Counted from the first letter of the stretch, positions 51,754 to 61,401 are shown. The stretch is 64,000 bases of DNA from Kallotenue papyrolyticum (GCF_000526415.1 NZ_JAGA01000003.1:930001-994000); one strand, 5' to 3'. Notes: generated by a model not told the origin, from the sequence alone. Made by a program: numbers and translations.

Positions 51754-52302
51754 ATGTTTATTGATCTTGTTTTACTGGCAATATTCGTTATTGTTGTTGC
51801 TGTAGGGTTCTTTCAGGGCACTATCAAACTACTGATCGCCATCTTCACGTTCTACGCCAGCATCATTCTCGCAAGCTTGTACTTCAAATCACTCTCTTTG
51901 CTCTTTGTACGGCGCGGAACCAGTCCCATTGTTGCCGACGCGATCAGCTTTTTTCTAGTGCTGTTCCTGTGCTTCGTCATTCTGCTGGCGATGGCACTGT
52001 ACACCTTCCGCTACGTGCGCTTTCCGGGTCGGCTGGAGCTGATCGATCGCATGCTGGGCGTGGTGCTGGGCGTGGTGCTGGGCCTGGTCCTGACCAGCAT
52101 CGTCGCCATGGTGTTGCACTACACCTTTATCACCCACAACATCGGCAGTTTGTATCCCATCACGCGCTTTCTCGCCAACAGCACGCGCGAGTCCGTCACG
52201 CGCGAGCTGCTGATCTTCAACATCCTGCCGCGGCTTTACGTCACGGTCGCGCCCTTCCTGCCAGATGTCGCGCTGCCCTTCTTTCAGCCGCGCGTCGGCT
52301 GA
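51754..52302 (+). CDS. cvpA: CvpA-family membrane protein
   Basis: 182 aa. Four hydrophobic segments: FIDLVLLAIFVIVVAVGFFQ, KLLIAIFTFYASIILASLYF, ISFFLVLFLCFVILLAMALY and LGVVLGVVLGLVLTSIVAMV, the CvpA layout. The ATG at 51754 has GGAG 6 nt upstream (inside an upstream in-frame ATG). The first 60 codons are AT-rich relative to the rest of the window. It is followed by mutS2, as in many bacteria. Confidence 0.87.
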   Translation: MFIDLVLLAIFVIVVAVGFFQGTIKLLIAIFTFYASIILASLYFKSLSLLFVRRGTSPIVADAISFFLVLFLCFVILLAMALYTFRYVRFPGRLELIDRMLGVVLGVVLGLVLTSIVAMVLHYTFITHNIGSLYPITRFLANSTRESVTRELLIFNILPRLYVTVAPFLPDVALPFFQPRVG

Positions 52303-52343
52303 AGGATCGGCCAAAGGTCCAGCCTGCGGGCCGGCGAAGCGGG

Positions 52344-52349
52344 TATAAT
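52344..52349 (+). promoter_or_regulatory. -10 element upstream of mutS2
   Basis: GGGTATAATG contains a perfect TATAAT 51 nt before the mutS2 ATG. No clear -35. Readthrough from cvpA is also likely, as only 98 nt separate the genes. Confidence 0.45.
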
Positions 52350-52400
52350 GCCTGATGCCGTCCGCTGTAGCATACCGAAGCACGGCGGCAGAGGATTGGC

Positions 52401-54842
52401 ATGCCGTTCGACACCCGAACCCTGGAATTACTGGAATATCCGAAGATTCGCGAGCGCCTGGCGCGGCACACCGCCTTCAGCGCCAGCCGCGAGCTGGCGC
52501 TCAGTCTGCAACCTGACGACGATCGCGTCGTGGTGCAGCGTGCGCAGCAGGCGACTAGCGCCGCGCGTCGCCTGCTCGATCAGGCGCCCGATGTGTCGAT
52601 CGGCGGCGCGCGTGATATCCGCCCTTTGATCGCGCAGGCCCAACGCGGCGGCGTGCTGGAGCCCACCGCGCTGCTGGAGGTTGCCGCTACCCTGGCAGCC
52701 ATGCGCCAGTTGCGCCGGCGGCTCCTGAGTCTGCCGGCGGAGGACTACGCGCCGCTGATCGAGCTGGCCACGGCCCTGCCGGAGCATCCGGAGCTCGAAG
52801 CCGCGATTGAACGCAGCGTCGATCCCGCCGGCGAGCTGCTGGACAGCGCCAGCCCGGCCCTGGGACGTATTCGCGCCGAGCTGCGTACGGCGCACAACCG
52901 CCTGCTGGAACGACTGAATGCGATCATCGCCGCGCCGCAGTATGCGGCGGCGCTGCAGGAGCCGATCGTCACCATGCGTGACGGACGCTACGTTGTGCCG
53001 ATCAAAGCCGGCGGACGCCGCACGCTGCCGGGCATCGTGCATGATCAGTCCAACTCGGGCGCAACGCTGTTCATCGAGCCGCTCCAGACGGTCGAACTCA
53101 ACAACCGCTGGCGCGAACTCCAGCTTGCCGAGCGCGAGGAGATCACCCGCATCCTGCGCGCGCTGACGGCGCAGATCGCCGCGGCGGGCGAGAGCATCAG
53201 CGTAGGCGTCGCGGCGCTGGCCGAGCTGGATCTGCTCTTCGCCAAGGCCCACTACAGCCTCGAGCTGCGCGCCGCCGAGCCGCAGTTCGTGCCCGGCTCG
53301 GTCCTGGAATGGCAGGAGCAGCCCGCGCTGGAGCTGATCCGCGCGCGTCATCCGCTGCTCGATGCGCAGCGCGTCGTGCCGATCGATGTCCGCCTGGGCG
53401 GTCCCTTCCGCGTGCTGCTGATCACCGGCCCCAACACCGGCGGCAAGACGGTTGCGCTCAAAACCACCGGCCTGCTGGCGCTGATGGCGCAGAGTGGCCT
53501 GCACATCCCCGCCGACGCGCGTTCGCGGCTGCCCGTTTTCCAGTATATTTTTGCCGATATTGGCGACGAGCAAAGCATCGAGCAGAGCCTCTCGACCTTT
53601 TCGTCGCACATGACGCATATCATCGAGATTCTGCGGGCGCTGGATGCGGCGCGCGTCGAGCGCGAGCACGGCGCTACGCCGGCCAACGCGCTGGTGCTGC
53701 TCGACGAGCTCGGTGCCGGTACCGATCCGACCGAAGGCGCGGCGCTGGCGCGCGCGATCATCGAGCGCGTGCTGGACAGCGGCGCGTTGTGCATCGGCAC
53801 GACGCACTACGCCGAGCTCAAAGCCTATGCCTACAACACGCCTGGCGTGGAGAACGCTTCGGTCGCGTTCGATGCGGAGACACTGCAGCCTACCTACCGT
53901 CTGGAGATCGGGCTGCCGGGCCGCTCCAACGCGCTGGCGATCGCCGCGCGGCTGGGACTGGATGCGGCGATCGTTGCACGGGCGCGCTCGTTCCTGTCGG
54001 CAGAAACCGAACGCGTCGAGGATCTGCTGGCAGCCATCGCCCGCGAGCGCGAGGCCGCTGCCGCCGAGCGCCAGGCAGCCGAGCAGCTGCACGCTGAGGC
54101 CGCGACATTGCGCGCGCGTCTGGAGCAGGAGCTGGCCAGCTTGGAGCGCGAACGCGAGCAGCGCCTGGAGGCGTTCGAGCGCGAGCTGGAGGCCGAGATG
54201 CGCGCGATCCGTCAGGAACTGCGCCGGTTGCGCGAGGACACGCGCGCCGTATCGGTCACACGCGAGTGGTTGCAACAAGCTGAAGAACGCCTCAAAGGGC
54301 TGGCCGCATCAACCGAACAACGCCAACGCCAGCGGCGCGCGTCGCATGCGGCGCCGCCGGCAACGCCGCCCCGCCCGATCCAGCCCGGCGATCGAGTGCA
54401 CGTTGCCTCAGTCAACCTGGAGGGCGAGGTCCTGGCGGTCGATCCCGAGGCGGGCGAAGCCGAGGTGCAAGTCGGTGGCTTTCGCCTCACTGCCGCTCTG
54501 CGCGACCTGCAGCGGCTCAAGGGCGCTCGGCGCGCCGCTGCGCCGGGCGATACTACGCGCAGCACGCTACCGGCCGGCGGCCCGCGCCGCGACGTTTCGA
54601 TGCAGTTCGATATGCGCGGCTTGCGCGCCGGCGAAGTCGAAGCGTTGCTGGATCGCTACCTGAACGATGCCTACCTAGCCGATCTCAGCGAGGTGCGGCT
54701 GATCCACGGCAAGGGTACCGGCACACTGCGCAAGATCGTGCGCGACGTGCTGTCCAACCATCCGCTGGTCGCCTCCTATGAGGGTGGTGTGGAGGGCGAG
54801 GGTGGCGAGGGGGTGACCATTGCCCGGCTGCAAACGCGTTAA
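52401..54842 (+). CDS. mutS2: MutS2 endonuclease
   Basis: 813 aa. The MutS core lacks the mismatch-recognition domain. Walker A GPNTGGKTVALKTTGLLALM lies near residue 345, followed by IFADIGDEQSIEQSLSTFSS, LVLLDELGAGTDPTEGAALA and THYAELKAYAYNTPGVENAS. A long coiled-coil (LEQELASLEREREQRLEAFE) comes next, then a C-terminal Smr domain (MQFDMRGLRAGEVEALLDRY, IHGKGTGTLRKIV). It acts on branched DNA and on collided ribosomes. Confidence 0.96.
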   Translation: MPFDTRTLELLEYPKIRERLARHTAFSASRELALSLQPDDDRVVVQRAQQATSAARRLLDQAPDVSIGGARDIRPLIAQAQRGGVLEPTALLEVAATLAAMRQLRRRLLSLPAEDYAPLIELATALPEHPELEAAIERSVDPAGELLDSASPALGRIRAELRTAHNRLLERLNAIIAAPQYAAALQEPIVTMRDGRYVVPIKAGGRRTLPGIVHDQSNSGATLFIEPLQTVELNNRWRELQLAEREEITRILRALTAQIAAAGESISVGVAALAELDLLFAKAHYSLELRAAEPQFVPGSVLEWQEQPALELIRARHPLLDAQRVVPIDVRLGGPFRVLLITGPNTGGKTVALKTTGLLALMAQSGLHIPADARSRLPVFQYIFADIGDEQSIEQSLSTFSSHMTHIIEILRALDAARVEREHGATPANALVLLDELGAGTDPTEGAALARAIIERVLDSGALCIGTTHYAELKAYAYNTPGVENASVAFDAETLQPTYRLEIGLPGRSNALAIAARLGLDAAIVARARSFLSAETERVEDLLAAIAREREAAAAERQAAEQLHAEAATLRARLEQELASLEREREQRLEAFERELEAEMRAIRQELRRLREDTRAVSVTREWLQQAEERLKGLAASTEQRQRQRRASHAAPPATPPRPIQPGDRVHVASVNLEGEVLAVDPEAGEAEVQVGGFRLTAALRDLQRLKGARRAAAPGDTTRSTLPAGGPRRDVSMQFDMRGLRAGEVEALLDRYLNDAYLADLSEVRLIHGKGTGTLRKIVRDVLSNHPLVASYEGGVEGEGGEGVTIARLQTR

Positions 54843-54847
54843 AGCGC

Positions 54848-54873
54848 GCGGGGTCGCCCTGAGACGACCCCGC
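54848..54873. terminator. Bidirectional hairpin between mutS2 and the S1-domain gene
   Basis: GCGGGGTCG and CGACCCCGC form a perfect 9-bp stem with an 8-nt loop in the 48-nt gap between two convergent genes. No T tracts. Confidence 0.65.
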
Positions 54874-54890
54874 ACAATGACAGCGTGGCG

Positions 54891-56699
54891 CTATTCCTCG
54901 TCGCGGATCGCCAGCGTGCGCCGGATCGCATCGCGCTGGCGGCGTGCGCTGCGATCCTCGTCCTCGTCCTCGTCCTCGTAGTCGCGCCGGCTCTTGCCAC
55001 GCCGATCATAGCGCCCGGCGTTGAATTTGGAGACCAGATCCTCCAGGGTAGCATCGCCGGTGAAGGTCTCCTCATCCTCCGGATCCTCGAAGGTGTACAC
55101 CTCCTCGCCCGGATCGTAGAGCTGCGCTTCGCGCCGCAGACGGCCACCGCGCTCACGGCCACCGCGCTCACGGCCACCGCGCTCACGGCCACCGCGCTCA
55201 CGACCGCCGCGCTCACGACCGCCGCGCTCGCGACCGCCGCGCTCACGACCGCCGCGCTCACCCTCCTCCTCCGGTTCCAGCACCAGCGCGGGCCGCACCG
55301 GCGCGGGCCGCTCGCTCGGCAGCGGCTCGTCCACACGCATCGTCAGGCTGATGCGCTTGGAGTTGGGATCGACCTCGATCACCTTGACTTGAACCTTGTC
55401 GCCAACGCGCACAACCTCCTCGACCGTGGCCACGCGGTAGGCCGCCAGCTCGGAGATGTGCACCAGGCCATCGCGACCGACGCCGATGTCCACAAACGCG
55501 CCGAAGGGCGCCAGGCCGCTGACCGTGCCCTCCAGGATCGTGCCCGGCTCGAGCTGCTGGAGGCGCTGGCTGCGCAGCGCGCGACGCAGACTCAGGCTGA
55601 TGCGCTTGCCTTCGGGATCAGCCTCCAGCACGCGGAAGGTGTAGCGTTCGCCAACCTGCACCGCATCCTCGGGCTTCTCGATGCGTCCTTCGGACAGCTC
55701 GGAGATGTGCACCAGGCCATCCTTGCCCACGCCGATATCCACAAACGCGCCGAAGGGCGACAGGCTGCTAACCGTGCCTTCGACGGTATCGCCCGGCTTG
55801 AGCTGGCGCAGCTTCTCCAGATCGACCTCGGGCTTGCGCGGACGCCGCTCGCGCTGGGGCTTGGGTCGATTGGGATCGCGCATTGTCAGGCTGATGCGCC
55901 GCGCCTCGGGATCAACGCTCTTGACCCAGACAGTCACCGGATCGCCGATCTGCACCAGATCGGTGGGCGACTCAACGCGCGTGTCACTCATCTCCGAGAT
56001 GTGCACCAGGCCATCACGGCCCACGCCCACATCCACAAACACGCCATACAGCGCGATGCTGGTGACCCGCCCTTCGAGCTGCATGCCCGGCTGGACGTCC
56101 TTGAAGCGCCGTGGCCGCCCACTGCGCGTGGTGGCCTCGCTCGGCTCGAAGCTGGCGCCCGGCGCCGGTTGCTCCTGCCCGCTCGCCACCTCGGCCGGCG
56201 CTGCGGCGCTCGGCTGCTCCTGCCCGCTCGTCGCCTCGGCCGGAGCGGTGGTGGTCGGCTGCCCGGTCACGGCCTCGTACACGCGCGCGCCGGAGCGCCG
56301 CGCCAGATCGGCAGCTGCGCCGGCCACCGCGCCGGCGACCGCCGCAACCGAGGAGCGGCCCTCGGTGGTCTCCGCCGGCGTGCCGGTCGCGTCCGCCTGC
56401 GCCGTCGTGACCTGCGCGCTGGTCGAGGCAGCTTCGTCCTTGCCGACAAGTCGTTGTGCTGCATCGGCTACGTTCCCGGCAGCTTCGGGCACGCGCTCGG
56501 CAACCGCCCCGATCACCTCTTTGGTCGTTTCGACTGCCGCATTGGTCGCGCTGGTTGCTGCTGCCACCAGCTTGGACAGCAAGCCCTGCTGCACGTCCGG
56601 CTGTTGCTGATCACCGGTCGCCGCCGTTTCGACCGGTTCCGTCTGTGCCCCCTGTGCCTGCTCATGCGCCGGCGTTGGGGTCCGCTCCTCGTCCGTCAT
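54891..56699 (-). CDS. Triple S1-domain RNA-binding protein with ERGGR repeat tail
   Basis: 602 aa. The N-terminal ~190 residues are Ala/Thr-rich and probably disordered. Three S1 domains follow at about 200-275, 305-375 and 390-460, each with a GVFVDVGVGRDGLVHISE-like core. A tail with eight ERGGR pentapeptides and an acidic block (YEDEDEDEDRSARR) completes it. It resembles ribosomal S1-like or Tex-type RNA binders; the RGG tail suggests RNA-rich condensates or helicase partners. GGAGG lies 10 nt before the ATG. Confidence 0.85.
   Translation of the reverse strand: MTDEERTPTPAHEQAQGAQTEPVETAATGDQQQPDVQQGLLSKLVAAATSATNAAVETTKEVIGAVAERVPEAAGNVADAAQRLVGKDEAASTSAQVTTAQADATGTPAETTEGRSSVAAVAGAVAGAAADLARRSGARVYEAVTGQPTTTAPAEATSGQEQPSAAAPAEVASGQEQPAPGASFEPSEATTRSGRPRRFKDVQPGMQLEGRVTSIALYGVFVDVGVGRDGLVHISEMSDTRVESPTDLVQIGDPVTVWVKSVDPEARRISLTMRDPNRPKPQRERRPRKPEVDLEKLRQLKPGDTVEGTVSSLSPFGAFVDIGVGKDGLVHISELSEGRIEKPEDAVQVGERYTFRVLEADPEGKRISLSLRRALRSQRLQQLEPGTILEGTVSGLAPFGAFVDIGVGRDGLVHISELAAYRVATVEEVVRVGDKVQVKVIEVDPNSKRISLTMRVDEPLPSERPAPVRPALVLEPEEEGERGGRERGGRERGGRERGGRERGGRERGGRERGGRERGGRLRREAQLYDPGEEVYTFEDPEDEETFTGDATLEDLVSKFNAGRYDRRGKSRRDYEDEDEDEDRSARRQRDAIRRTLAIRDEE
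55141..55260. repeat. Eight 15-bp tandem units encoding ERGGR
   Basis: Units start at 55141, 55156, 55171, 55186, 55201, 55216, 55231 and 55246. The first four read CGGCCACCGCGCTCA and the last four CGACCGCCGCGCTCA (one unit has G for A near its end), so two blocks expanded separately. The unit length keeps the frame, so copy number can vary freely. Confidence 0.9.
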
Positions 56700-56761
56700 G
56701 TCCGCCTTGCCTCCGTTGAGCCAATCACCGATATACCAACCATCGATCGATGAGTCGATCG

Positions 56762-57737
56762 CTAGCGTGTGCGCTGGCGCACCAGATCCACCAGCGCGCC
56801 CTCGCCGAGATCGGCGAGATGATAGTAGGTTGCGCCCAGGTGCCGGGCCAGCATCTGCGCCAACCCACGTAGAAAACTCGGATGTTCCGTGTCGATGACG
56901 ATCGCATCGATCTGCGCCGCAGCGATGTACTCCGCCATGCGATAGGCCTCCTCCTGCGGACGCATGCCGGTGAGCGACACGTTGGCCTGGCCATCCGTCA
57001 GCACGACCATCAGCGGCAGCACGTCGGGATCGTGCCGACGCGCCCGCGCCAAGAGCTCATAGCCCAGTAACAGGCCATGCGTCAACGGCGTCTTGCCGCC
57101 GGTTGGCATGGTGCGCAGGCGTCGCTCCGCCAGCTCGACGCTGTTGGTCAGCGGCAGCAGCACGCGCGCTGCGTCGCGCTGGAAGGCTACCAGGCCCACG
57201 CGATCGCGGCGCTGGTAGGCGTCGCGCAACAGGGCCAGCACGGCGCCCTTGGTCGCCCGCATCCGCTGCTCGGCGGCCATCGACCAGCTCGCGTCCACGA
57301 CGAAGCAGATCGCGTTGCGTGTGCGGCGCACGCGCACCTTCTGACGCAGATCGGGCCGTTCCAGCAGCACCGCCCGGCGCTGCGTCGTTCGCGCGCGCCG
57401 CTGCGGCTGATAGGGCGCGGCCGCCCGCAAGGTCGCATCCAGCGCCAGATCGGTGATCTTATCGGCCGTCGCGCGGCTGGTCACGTAGCGACCGCTCTTG
57501 CGCAAGGTGCGCGTTTTGGAGCGCCGCCCGCCCGCCCGGCGCTGCCGCCGATCGGCCTGCGCGCCGACGCGTTGCCCCGGCATGGGCATGGCCGGCAGGA
57601 TCTGCGTCGCATCGGTGGACGATGATGGCGTGGCCGCCTGCTGGCTCGCCCCTTGCGGCGCCACCGACACGGCTTCGAGCTGCATGACAGCGCCCTGGCT
57701 GCCCGCCGCATCATCCGTCAACTGGTCTTTTTTTTTT
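56762..57737 (-). CDS. VWA-domain half of chelatase subunit D, reached by -1 frameshift
   Basis: About 321 aa follow the slip site. An acidic/Gln/Ser linker (DQLTDDAAGSQGAVMQLEAV) is followed by a basic region and a von Willebrand A domain with intact MIDAS (FVVDASWSMA, TPLTHG, VVLTDGQANVSL). This is the layout of the ChlD/BchD/CobT-type subunit. The only internal start, an ATG at 57685, has no good SD, which favours translation as an extension of the AAA half (total about 678 aa). If the ATG is used instead, the product is about 307 aa. Confidence 0.8.
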
Positions 57738-58797
57738 GCTCGGCGTCCGCCTCGGCCAGGTGCTCGCTCGCTTGCTGGATGATCGCGCCCAGGCGCTCCT
57801 CGTCGAGCTGCACATCCGCAAAGGGCTGCCGCCGCATACGGTGCGGCAGGGCCAGTTCGGCTGCCAGCCGCAGATCGACCGGCGTCAGCGTGCGGCGCCC
57901 CTCCAGCGCAGCGTGAGTACGCGCCGCTTCCAGGATCGCCAGGTCGGCGCGATGCCCATCGACGCCCAGCTCCACCGCCAGGCGGGCCACAATGCTCATA
58001 TCCGTGGTGCTGATGCGCACCTGCGGCAGCAGGGCTTTGGCCTCGCGAATACGCTGCGCCAGCATCTGCTCGGCGGCTTCCCAAGTCTGCACGAAGGCCA
58101 CCGGATCGCGCTCGAAGGCCATGCGCCGCTCGATGATCGCCACGCGCTCGTCGATCTCGCGCAGGCCGCCGATCTCCACAGCCAGCCCGAAGCGATCCAG
58201 CAATTGGGGCCGGAGCTCGCCCTCCTCGGGATTCATGGTGCCGACCAGGATGAAGCGCGCCGGATGCGAGACCGAAATGCCCTCGCGCTCGACGGTGTTG
58301 ACGCCCATCGCCGCCGCGTCGAGCAGCAGATCGACCAGGTGATCGTCGAGCAGGTTGACTTCATCGACGTACAGGATGCCGCGGTTGGCCTCGGCCAGCA
58401 GCCCCGGCTCGAAGCGGCGCTGGCCCTCGGTCAGGGCATGCTCCAGATCAAGCGCACCAACGACGCGGTCCTCGGAGGCGTTCACCGGCAACTCGACCAG
58501 CGGCGTGACGCGCTCGGCTATGGGCAGCGTCTCGCCCGCCTGGTAGCGCGACAGGCAGCGATCGCACATGCGCTGTGGATCGTCAGGCGGATCGCCGTAG
58601 GGACAATCGGCTACCACCTTCTGCAGCGGCAAGAGCCGTTGCAGGGCGCGTACCGCCGTGGATTTGGCCGTGCCCTTCTCGCCGCGAATCAGCACACCGC
58701 CAACGCGCGGGTTGATCGCGTTCAGCAGCAGCGCCCGCTTCAGGCGCTCCTGACCAACGATCGCGGAGAATGGGTAGATGGGACGGTTCGCCGCCAT
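57718..58797 (-). CDS. Magnesium/cobalt-chelatase AAA+ ATPase (ChlI/BchI-like; N-terminal half of ChlD by frameshift)
   Basis: 359 aa in the zero frame. Features: YPFSAIVGQERLKRALLLNA, P-loop IRGEKGTAKSTAVRAL, CPYGDPPDDPQRMCDRC, Walker B ILYVDEVNLLDDHLVDLLLD and a VGTMNPEEGELRPQLLDRFG sensor block. The family assembles AAA+ rings that drive Mg or Co insertion into porphyrins or corrins. Termination comes three codons after an A10 tract. The ATG at 58797 precedes MAANRPIYPF; the upstream frame is not protein-like. Confidence 0.92.
   Translation of the reverse strand: MAANRPIYPFSAIVGQERLKRALLLNAINPRVGGVLIRGEKGTAKSTAVRALQRLLPLQKVVADCPYGDPPDDPQRMCDRCLSRYQAGETLPIAERVTPLVELPVNASEDRVVGALDLEHALTEGQRRFEPGLLAEANRGILYVDEVNLLDDHLVDLLLDAAAMGVNTVEREGISVSHPARFILVGTMNPEEGELRPQLLDRFGLAVEIGGLREIDERVAIIERRMAFERDPVAFVQTWEAAEQMLAQRIREAKALLPQVRISTTDMSIVARLAVELGVDGHRADLAILEAARTHAALEGRRTLTPVDLRLAAELALPHRMRRQPFADVQLDEERLGAIIQQASEHLAEADAEQKKKTS
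57727..57753 (-). promoter_or_regulatory. Candidate programmed -1 frameshift signal (A AAA AAG)
   Basis: On the minus strand an SD-like GAGGCGG (57753-57747) precedes an A10 tract (57737-57728) followed by G. The zero frame reads AAA AAA AAG ACC AGT TGA, so the heptamer A AAA AAG is in the right register, and a -1 shift continues GAC CAG TTG into the VWA frame. A weak stem (GGCAGC / GCTGTC) lies about 30 nt downstream. Polymerase slippage adding one A would have the same effect. Confidence 0.75.
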
Positions 58798-59039
58798 ACC
58801 GAGCAACAAAAAACCTCCAACCCTCTGTCCCGGGCCGGAGCAGGAAGCCATACGTACTGGAAACCGACAGCGTTCAGGACCGACACCGACACGAGCTGTT
58901 GACTTGAAAAGGCGCGCTGCGCTTAAGCGTTGCTATTGTCGCACACCGGCGGCAAAAAGTCAAACGCCGATTTTCAGCCCGCTATCAGATGGCTATCAGC
59001 CCCCTTGCCGGCGCCGGGCGGCTGCGGTAGCATGCAGCC

Positions 59040-60155
59040 ATGGGCGATCTGCTGCTGACGGCACTGTGGTGGCTGGTGCTGGCTACGCTCCTCAGCAGCG
59101 TGCGCAGCTGGCGCGGCCTGAGTCTGCTCTCTCCTGCGCGGTGGTGGTTGCCGGCGACGCTGCTGGCCGTGCTCAGCCTGCTGCTGCTGCCGCGCTTGCG
59201 CGCGATACAGTGGCCGATGGCGCTGGCCGCAAGCGCGCTGGGCCTGGCCACGTTTCTGCTGCTGGCAATCTGGCACACGCGCCGGCAACCCTGGGAGCCG
59301 CTACTGGCACCGGGCGAGCACGCCGGGCGCCGCATATGCGCGGTGGAGGTACCCATCGCCGGCGGTCCGCTACCGGGGCTCTTGGTCGAACCGCTGAACG
59401 GCAGCCAGGTCGGCGTGCTGGTGCTGCATGGCGCCGGCGATCACAAGGCCTTCTACGCCTGGCCGCGGCTCTACGCCTTGGCCGATGCCGGCTTTGCCGC
59501 GCTGGCAATCGATGTGGACGGCCATGGCGCCAATCCCCGCCCGCTCGACTTTCCCGCGGTCCTAGAAGATGTAGCCGCCGGCGTCGCCTGGCTGCGTCAG
59601 CGCTACCAACAGGTGGCGGTGATCGGCATCAGTCAGGGTGGCTGCATCGCCGCCCGCGCCGTGGCCGAGGGCCTGAACGTCGATGCGCTGGTGATCATGG
59701 CAGCGCCGATCAGCGTGACGGTAACGCGCGCGGTGATCCGCCGCGAGGCGCTGATCGTGTTGCATCCCGCTGCCTGGGCCCTGCTGCGCGATCTGGGCGC
59801 GCTGCCATTGCTACGGATGTGGCGCAGCGGCGGGATCCGCGGCAAGATCAGTTATGTCGATCTCATCCAGCGGCTGGACCTGCTCGGCAGTGTCGCGCGC
59901 ATCCGCTGCCCGCTGCTGCTGTGCTATGCCGCGCATGACGCGGTCGTGCCCCGCCGGCAGGCCCTGGCGATCGCCGCGGCGGCCCCGCCCGGCGCCACCT
60001 TCATGCTTGTGCGCGGCGCGACACACCTGTCGTTGCCGATCGATCGGCGCGCGCTGCGCCGCGTGAGCGCCTGGCTTCAGGAGGCGCTGACAACCACCGC
60101 GCGCCTGGATGAGTCACCTGTGGCCGCGCCTCCCCGCGACTCGCATGCGCGCTGA
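59040..60155 (+). CDS. Membrane-anchored alpha/beta hydrolase
   Basis: 371 aa. Three N-terminal hydrophobic helices (within residues 1-80) precede an alpha/beta hydrolase domain. The strand VGVLVLHGAGDHK gives the oxyanion-hole HG, GISQGGCIA carries the nucleophile Ser, Asp is in CYAAHDAVVPRRQ and His in RGATHLSLPI. It is probably an esterase or lipase-like enzyme at the membrane. Divergent from the chelatase gene; the 242-nt gap shows no clear promoter. Confidence 0.85.
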   Translation: MGDLLLTALWWLVLATLLSSVRSWRGLSLLSPARWWLPATLLAVLSLLLLPRLRAIQWPMALAASALGLATFLLLAIWHTRRQPWEPLLAPGEHAGRRICAVEVPIAGGPLPGLLVEPLNGSQVGVLVLHGAGDHKAFYAWPRLYALADAGFAALAIDVDGHGANPRPLDFPAVLEDVAAGVAWLRQRYQQVAVIGISQGGCIAARAVAEGLNVDALVIMAAPISVTVTRAVIRREALIVLHPAAWALLRDLGALPLLRMWRSGGIRGKISYVDLIQRLDLLGSVARIRCPLLLCYAAHDAVVPRRQALAIAAAAPPGATFMLVRGATHLSLPIDRRALRRVSAWLQEALTTTARLDESPVAAPPRDSHAR

Positions 60156-60171
60156 AGCGCTCCCGCGCCGC

Positions 60172-61401
60172 TCAGCGGCTACCGCCAAGGGTGAGCTGCG
60201 TCTGCATCTGGCGACCTTCGCGCACAAAGGTCACGGTGATTGTATCGCCGGCGTCGGTCTCGGTTTCGAGCACGTTGCGCAGATCGCCGATGGTGCGGAT
60301 CGGATGCTCGTTGATCGCCACGATGATATCACCGTTGGTAGGATAGACCTCGCCGCTGGGCAGGCGCACGCCCTTGGTCGCGCCACGCAGGCCGGCCTGT
60401 TCCGCGGGCCCGCCCGGCGCGACATCCTCGATCATCACGCCGCTGGTGGTGGGCAGGTTGAGCGCCTCGGCCAGCTCTGGGATGATCGGGCGGATGGTAA
60501 TGCCCATCACCGGACGCTGGTAAAAGCCCTGGCTGATCAACTGGGGCGCGACGCGCTTGATACGGTTGACCGGCACGGCGAAGCCCAGCCCGATGTTGCC
60601 CTGGTTGGGCGAGGCGATCAACGTGTTCATGCCCACCACGCGGCCCTGCCCGTCGAAGAGCGGGCCGCCCGAATTGCCCGGGTTGATCGCCGCGTCGGTC
60701 TGGATCAGGCCATGTAGGCTGCTATCGGGATCGCTGACGCCCAGGTCTTCGATCGAGCGGTTCAGCGCGCTGACGATGCCGCTGGTCACGGTCTGCTGCA
60801 GGCCCAGCGGACTGCCGATGGCGATCACGATCTGCCCGACGCGCAACGCGCTCGAGTCGCCCAGCTCCACCGGTGTCAGATCGTTCGGCAGGCGACTGGC
60901 GCGCACCACGGCGATATCACCTTCGGGGAAAGTGCCCAGCAACTCGCCGTTGGCGCGGCTGCCGTCGGCGAAGGTGATGTTGATCTCCGGCATATTCTCG
61001 ACGACGTGGTTGTTGGTGACGATGTGGCCGTCGCGGTCGATCACGAAGCCGGAGCCGGTGCCGCCGCCATACGAGAGGTTGACCACAGCATTGATGTTGC
61101 GCTCATAGACCTGATTGACGATACGTTCGTACTCCGAAAGCGCTGCGCCCTCCTGGGCAGCCGGAGCGCCGCTCTGGGCTTGAGGCAGGCTGGCCTGAAC
61201 CACAGCAGTGGAGGTTGGCGCGGCGGGCGCAGACGGAACTTGCGCCACCTGCGGGGTGGAGGCGGCTACCACCGGCCGGGGCGTGGCCGTCGGTGTCAAC
61301 GCAGCCTGAAGTTGTGCTTCCAGGGCGTCGCAACCGCTCAACAACATCGCGGCTAGCAGCCACGCCAGCGCCGCAAGACGCGACGATCGAACCATGCTCA
61401 T
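60172..61401 (-). CDS. HtrA/DegP-type serine protease, lipoprotein
   Basis: 409 aa. Lipobox LLSGC, then a Thr/Pro/Ala-rich spacer and a trypsin-like domain: His in IVTNNHVVE, Asp in EGDIAVVRA and Ser in AAINPGNSGGPL. One PDZ domain follows (GVMIEDVAPGGPAEQAGLRG, NGDIIVAINEHPI). It handles misfolded envelope proteins. GGAGAAG precedes the ATG at 61401; a second ATG two codons on is possible. Divergent from the membrane protein gene at 61628. Confidence 0.94.
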   Translation of the reverse strand: MSMVRSSRLAALAWLLAAMLLSGCDALEAQLQAALTPTATPRPVVAASTPQVAQVPSAPAAPTSTAVVQASLPQAQSGAPAAQEGAALSEYERIVNQVYERNINAVVNLSYGGGTGSGFVIDRDGHIVTNNHVVENMPEINITFADGSRANGELLGTFPEGDIAVVRASRLPNDLTPVELGDSSALRVGQIVIAIGSPLGLQQTVTSGIVSALNRSIEDLGVSDPDSSLHGLIQTDAAINPGNSGGPLFDGQGRVVGMNTLIASPNQGNIGLGFAVPVNRIKRVAPQLISQGFYQRPVMGITIRPIIPELAEALNLPTTSGVMIEDVAPGGPAEQAGLRGATKGVRLPSGEVYPTNGDIIVAINEHPIRTIGDLRNVLETETDAGDTITVTFVREGRQMQTQLTLGGSR

